Assembly (NCBI GenBank): GCA_963693305.1
Contig: OY855915.1
Coordinates: 682,001 to 746,000, forward strand
Origin: Meandrina meandrites
Lineage: Eukaryota > Cnidaria > Anthozoa > Scleractinia > Meandrinidae
Length of the DNA: 64,000 nucleotides
Direction of reading: 5' to 3'
Below, piece by piece: positions 59,101 to 64,000 of the stretch. Below the pieces are notes generated by a model. It was not told where the DNA came from. It saw only the letters and a program-made list of their open reading frames with translations, and searched no databases. A program made the position numbers and the translations under genes. Numbering within the stretch: the stretch's first letter is position 1; the number at the start of each line of letters is the position of its first letter.

Positions 59101-59212
59101 CAATTATGCTCCATTAGTAAGGCATTTTAATTTATGACAAAAATCGAAACGACTTACCGCCTGTGCTTAGCATCACCAAAACTGCAACGGACAACACCAC
59201 GAGAATCTTCAT
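56158..59212 (-). CDS. Secreted FN2-domain small cysteine-rich protein, copy G
   Basis: Coding exons 59158-59212, 57215-57352 and 56158-56279 give 104 residues. The coded protein matches copy B (KSYSTC, NYHKPWC, RWSIC; tail ending PPPSGFPVS) with the common signal peptide. Splice sites and phases are normal and AATAAA lies at 56069-56074. Intron 2 is about 600 bp longer than in B because of a TTAA-flanked MITE. Being in the second block, it is the block II counterpart of gene B. Confidence 0.82.
56554..57148. mobile_element. piggyBac-like MITE in intron 2 of gene G
   Basis: A 595-bp insertion absent from intron 2 of all other copies. The ends CCCAATCCAGACCGGG and CCCGGTCTGAATAGGG are inverted with two mismatches and flanked by TTAA on both sides (56550-56553, 57149-57152). 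CCC ends and TTAA sites are typical of piggyBac. It holds a G run, a CACGTGATGTGACGTC stretch and no transposase frame. Confidence 0.85.
57724..58153. repeat. Nested-minisatellite foldback in intron 1 of gene G
   Basis: Same structure and same right-end truncation as A and B. One right-arm unit has CGGTTATCC in place of CGGTTAGCC. Confidence 0.9.
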
Positions 59213-59339
59213 TATTAAAAATCTCTTCTCTTGTTTACGCTTCTAACTGGCTTGCGTCCCTCAAAAATTCGATAGATGTTTGTTTGCTCAGTAATATCGA
59301 ATGCTTGAGGTAATGCAATTTGCTTTATTCCCTTGTCCT

Positions 59340-59354
59340 ATAATATAAACCAAT
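59340..59354 (-). promoter_or_regulatory. TATA/CCAAT-like core promoter of gene G
   Basis: ATTGGTTTATATTAT on the minus strand, at the same distance from the ATG as in A and B. Confidence 0.6.
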
Positions 59355-59404
59355 CATATTCCATCGTCCTCCGCGTATCTATTCAGCGTATCTATCTATT
59401 TTCG

Positions 59405-60289
59405 AAGTCGTTTCGACGCGATATAAATTATTTTGTGCTTGTCGCCATGGTTGCAGAATACCGCTCATGTGAGCAGTGCTTGCATTGGTTTTTGTGACTC
59501 ATACTCCGATGAGAAACAAAATAATTATGGCCGTTAGTTTTAAGATTTTTCTAAAACATCAACAACAAAGATGAGAAGAACTTTCGTACTCGTTTCGACG
59601 CGATAATTATTTTGTTCTTGTCGCCATGGTTGCAGAATACCGCTCATGTGAGCAGTGCTTGCATTGGTTTTTGTGACTCATACTCTGACGAGAAACAAAA
59701 TAAATATGGTCGTTAGTTTAAGGATTTTTCTAAAACATCAACAACAAAGATGAGAAGATTTTTCGAAGTCGTTTCGACGCGATAATTATTTTGTGCTTGT
59801 CGCCATGGTTGCAGAATACCGCTCATGTGAGCAGTGCTTGCATTGGTTTTTGTGACTCATACTCCGATGAGAAACAAAATAATTATGGCCGTTAGTTTTA
59901 AGATTTTTCTAAAACATCAACAACAAAGATGCGAAGAACTTTCGAAGTCGTTTCGACGCGATAATTATTTTGTACTTGTCGCCATGGTTGCAGAATACCG
60001 CTCATGTGAGCAGTGCTTACATTGGTTTTTGTGACTCATACTCCGATGAGAAACAAAATAATTATGGCCGTTAGTTTTAAGAATTTTTCTAAAACATCAA
60101 CAACAAAGATGCGAAGATTTTTCGAAGTCGTTTGCACGCGATAATTATTTTGTGCTTGTCGCCATGGTTGCAGAATACCGCTCATGTGAGCAGTGCTTGC
60201 ATTGGTTTTTGTGACTCATACTCCGATGAGAAACAAAATAAGTATGGCCGTTAGTTTAAAGATTTTTCTAAAACATCAACAACAAAAAT
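59405..60289. repeat. 180-bp upstream tandem array, five units (gene G)
   Basis: Units start near 59405, 59588, 59767, 59947 and 60127; all contain TGACTCA. The first unit has a small duplication (GCGATATAAATTATT). The array is followed by unrelated sequence and not by another FN2 unit. Confidence 0.9.
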
Positions 60290-60978
60290 GACAATGATTC
60301 TCGGATTTGGTTCGCCATAATAGAAGTATCATACATTCAAAAGTGAAGTAAAACAAAGTAATCAATTTAATAGTGTCCTTGTCGCCATCGCCGCCGTTCA
60401 TGCTATAGAATGTTCCTTGCTGGCATTCTAATTGTGCTGTCCGTCCAATGACTGTGCCTCGCTGGCATTTTTAAGCTTCTAACTGTGTCGTTCATCAAAA
60501 AGACTGTACTTTTAATTGCCAACATGTACTTGAAACATCTAAACGTACTATCCATGCAATAGATTCTGGAAGAAAAATCATCTTACACCGCGATGTTGGC
60601 CTTTCACATCCCGTCCATCAAATAGAATTAATGGTTAAATTATGTCTTTTATATTAATGATATAAATGGCATTTACATCTGAAAAGACAATGAGTTCTAA
60701 AAATGTTTTGTTTAGAATTCAACCTGTTTAGCTGACACTTTGTTCTATAAAAAAATCGACAAAAGGATTTGTGCTGAAATAGTTCAAGTGCATTCACGTT
60801 CAGATTTATTGATGTGTTCATCAGTTTTAATCTTGAGCTAAGTGACAAGTCATTTTTAGTTATAAAGTAAACAAAGTATTTTGTCTTAGACAAAAACAAG
60901 TAAAAAAACACTATTTTCATAAAGAAATTTGCCGGAATTGTCTGTTTAAGGGCACAAACCACTTTTTTCGAGTAAAAC
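60290..60978. other. Non-coding stretch, nothing recognised
   Basis: AT-rich sequence between the last 180-bp array and a minisatellite. A 102-codon frame at 60654-60962 has no family signature. Confidence 0.4.
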
Positions 60979-61165
60979 TACTGGCTGGCAAAAGAGGACA
61001 GAAAATTAACATACCTTGCAGAAAAAGGTGAATAAATGTTCCTGGCTGGGAAACCAGGACAAAAACAAACATTGCTGGCAAAAAAGGGTAAACAAGTGTT
61101 CCTGGCTGGGAAAAATTCAGAACATGGATGCTGGCTGGCGAAAACGGCTATTAAATAATTGCTAG
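60979..61165. repeat. CTGGCTGG minisatellite, about three 57-bp units
   Basis: Irregular repeats of GTGTTCCTGGCTGGGAAA alternating with ATTGCTGGCAAAAAAGG. Confidence 0.75.
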
Positions 61166-61364
61166 CTGGCTCTGAAGAGCGGATATTTTTTTCCTACGGT
61201 AGTTAAAAATTAACTGAAAATGCCTTTGCGCATGCCCATTTATCATCTAGGCCAAAATCGAGCCTATGGGTACCTCTGATTAGTGGAAAAATATTTTAAC
61301 ATTTCGTATTAAAAAAAAATCCTTGTCAACATCTGAACTTGAATTTTGTTGGCTTCTCTCGTGA

Positions 61365-63772
61365 CCAACTAGCGTCGGCCGGCCGCGGCGGCCGGATAAT
61401 ACGACGCAGAGTGAGAGAAAATAGAGGTAAATGTAATATGACTTATCCTTTCCTTTAAATGTATCTATATTTCTGGCTATTTTTCGTTCATGGTACGCTT
61501 TTAACTTATGCAAATTTGAGTTGAAATATAATCTTGGTGCGGTTTGCAAGTCGCAGATTTGCATATTTGAAAGTCTTTGTAACAGCGTGTCGGATTTAAT
61601 TTTTGCGTTCGTGCTTTTGTTGGCCGCTGTCTAATTTTTTCGACTATTTTGCTTGTTTCAAGTGAAATAGAAAGGTGAGGATCATTGGAGCACTCTCTGA
61701 CCCACATTTTTGCAAACTCTCAAGGGACTGTTTTTATTTGTCAAGGGAATACTTTTCGCTGTGGGCGATAAAAACGTCACTGGATAGGAAAGTCTTATTT
61801 TCACCCGTCGCTCGTCATTTAGCCTGTTTAGCCTTTTGCAAACTACAGGTAGGTATTTTTCAAAGATCTCTGCTATTTATCGATTGAATCGCTTAGTTTT
61901 AACGTGCTTAAAAGCCGCTGCGAATCTTCATTACCAGAGGATATTGGCCAATGCTATTTTCTATTGTTACAAGTCTATTGTTTGTCGTCTTCAATTATTG
62001 AAAGAAGTATTTTTAGCTCGTCACGCAATCTTTCTCGGTATCCAAATGTACAAGGAGATTATGGCGCGTCGCCGGTGAGAAATGTATTTGTATCAATGTG
62101 TTTTTGACTACAATTCACTGCAGCTTCTCAAGAGTTAATAAAGGAAAATGGTAATGTACAATAATGCTTCGAACATAAATGGAATATTTCGAAGGATCGA
62201 ATCCCGGATCGAATTCACGGACTTGATCACGACTTAATGCAGCTTCTCAAGACTTCAGAAAGGAAAATGGTAATGTACAATATTGTTTCGAACTTGATTG
62301 GAATTTTTAGAAGGATCAGTAAAGCCACTGAGTGAAAAATTGACTGCAAAAAGCAGTCGGGCTAAAATTAAACTTACGCTTTAGCGTGAATAATGCAGGA
62401 TCTCACGGCTTCAAAAATGTGTAGAATTTTGAAGCTTTTGAATACATTAGTAGGTACATCTTGAAATGAGAATTAATCAAAAACAAAACTTCTTTCAAGC
62501 TTCTTTCATTTATCCAGTTCACGTTTGGAATTTTAGGCTTTTGAAGCGAATTGATTCGAAAAGCATATGGTGACATCTGATACGCATCAGACTTCGCGTT
62601 GTTCAAATGTAAAGATTTGCTACCGGCAGTACTTCAGAAAACCAAAAAAGTATTTTTATTATTAGTTATAGTGATGGAAAGCATAAAAAGCAATGTGAGT
62701 GTTAATTTTGTAGAAGGAATTCAGTAGTTTTGCAAGCGGTTGTGCGCTATCTCACGGCACCATGATTTGGAAATAATTTTATTATCCCCAATTACCGCTT
62801 TTCTACACTAAGATAATACCACTTGTGGTTAAATTAGGGTTAGTGACAGTTGTACAGAATGAAAACCTACCTTTCACCAGGGTGTTTTGAGCTAGTGTTA
62901 TATCTTGTACAATGAGTTCGTGTTTTTGCGAGTTAAAATGAAGCACCGTCTTCAATTTATAAGTTTGGCTTAGGATCAATTAATCACGGCTAATAAGCAT
63001 TTTAAATCATAAATTGGCCTTTCAGCGTGTCTAGTTGTAATAATAGTTTACTTCAGAAACGAATTATTTGACTGAATTTAGTACGCGGGCATGTGGTTTA
63101 TTTTTCACGCACGCACGTAGTTTCTGTGTAAGTAGCTTTCCATTTATTTAATTATTTATTTTTTCTGTAAGTAGTTTTCTTTTCTTTTCGTTTAAACGTG
63201 TAAGTAACTTTATGTCTATTCAATCTTTGTAATTGTTGTAAACTATAAATCAATAAATGAATAACGAAGAAAGAAAAAAAAGGTTTATTTTTTCCACTCG
63301 TGTTAAATGCCGTAAAAGAGCCGGGGAATTTTGGGGGTGGGGTGCGCGCTAATAAAGGCCTTCGGGACTGGGATTCAATGGGTTAATGTATCGCAAATCG
63401 CTTTCAATGTTGTCATTTCCCCTACTCCATGAAAAATAGTCAAATCTCGAAGAGATCTTTGATTAATACTCGTCGGAAAATTGAAAAGCGCGCTAAATGT
63501 AAAATGGATAAAAAATCACTTCCTATCTGGATTTAATGGCTTGATCCGGGATGCGGTATGAAAATAAAAAATTTCAGGATCTTAGCCAACCTCCGCCATT
63601 TGCGATGGCATCGAAATTGTGGAAATTGTACGGTAAAGCGAAATCTTATTGCATTGCTGTAGGTTGTATAACTGGAAGTCTGTTCAATTATCTTCAGCAG
63701 TTTCATTGTGATCCTGTTAGTTTAGACGCGCTTCGCATAAAATATAATACCAAAACTCTCGTATGTAAACGT
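61365..63772. repeat. Block II downstream flank
   Basis: Second copy of the 21.66-25.19 kb flank, beginning CCAACTAGCGTCGGCCGGCC. It lacks the hAT-like element and the 1.3-kb segment of block I. The homology ends exactly where an (AAT)n tract starts. Confidence 0.85.
63106..63281 (+). mobile_element. Short retroposon with A-rich tail and 11-bp target duplication
   Basis: A 176-bp insertion absent from the block I copy, ending CAATAAATGAATAACGAAGA and then an A-rich tail. GGTTTATTTTT flanks both sides (63095-63105, 63282-63292). It is either a SINE or a 5'-truncated LINE end. Confidence 0.8.
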
Positions 63773-63774
63773 AT

Positions 63775-63776
<2 letters not shown>

Positions 63777-63833
<57 letters not shown>

Positions 63834-63860
63834 TTTTTTTTTTTAATAATAATAATACTT
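63777..63860. repeat. (AAT)n microsatellite with T tract
   Basis: About 19 AAT units, a T run, more AAT units and TTTATTGAAA. AATAAA next to it on the minus strand suggests the 3' end of a retroposon that continues past the window. Confidence 0.9.
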
Positions 63861-64000
63861 TATTGAAAACTTTTCATGCAAACTTGAATCCTAGGTGTAT
63901 GTGGCTTAAAATAAAATATACAAATTTTGTTTTTCCCTAAGTTTGTTCCATGAGATAATTTCAGTAAAAATTTCAATAGCCTTCCTACATAATAACACTC

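Larger units (their letters stand above)
54826..60289. repeat. Tandem locus unit (carries FN2 gene G)
   Basis: It starts at the same CTAAGTATCAGGCG junction as units 1-3 and keeps the 3' flank segment that unit 2 has lost (about 55090-55335). Intron 2 carries a MITE, and the unit ends in five 180-bp repeats. Confidence 0.9.

Overview
The window looks like a piece of a cnidarian genome, most plausibly an anthozoan such as a stony coral or a relative. This rests on AT-rich, intron-bearing, repeat-dense DNA, a CR1/L2-type retroposon with a PHD finger and a 2A-like motif, many foldback MITEs, and small secreted fibronectin type II (FN2) proteins. The species assignment is inference. There are no bacterial-style operons, and almost all of the short open frames are chance.

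The main content is a tandem multigene family on the minus strand. Each member has three exons: a 55-nt signal-peptide exon, a 138-nt symmetric phase 1-1 exon coding one FN2 domain, and a 119-125-nt exon coding a four-cysteine tail. Splice phases agree in every copy and give secreted proteins of 103-105 residues with eight cysteines after the signal peptide. Copies A (about 7.2-9.9 kb), B (12.0-14.7 kb), C (16.5-20.0 kb) and G (56.1-59.4 kb) look intact. D (30.9-34.1 kb) has a mutated donor after exon 1. E (43.9-45.2 kb) is a 5'-truncated segmental copy. F (46.8-53.5 kb) has its last exon split by a LINE. A 3' remnant of a further copy lies near 28.8 kb.

Layout. 0-5.9 kb: non-coding, with a TTAA-flanked MITE and a 0.9-kb-spaced direct repeat. 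5.9-20 kb: three tandem units of about 4.5-5 kb carrying genes A, B and C. 20-25.2 kb: downstream flank with a hAT-like insertion. 25-29 kb: minisatellites, a foldback MITE and two possible exons of an unknown gene. 29-34 kb: segmental copy with gene D and a 1.26-kb transposon. 34-43 kb: inverted repeats, minisatellites and no confident gene. 43.3-45.3 kb: the matching segmental copy with gene E. 46.8-54.8 kb: gene F plus the LINE. 54.8-60.3 kb: unit with gene G. 60.3-64 kb: a second copy of the 21.7-25.2 kb flank. The 6-25 kb and 51-64 kb blocks are therefore two versions of one duplicated locus.

Each full unit also carries, upstream of the TATA/CCAAT-like promoter, an array of 180-bp repeats (4-7 units in A, B, F and G) with a TGACTCA heptamer, and inside intron 1 a 430-475-bp foldback built of GAAAC-type and CAGGCTAAC-type minisatellites. 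These two repeated structures, and a gene family that keeps its cysteines while its C-terminal tail varies, are the most interesting parts of the window. No function beyond secreted, disulfide-rich, FN2-containing protein can be read from the sequence.
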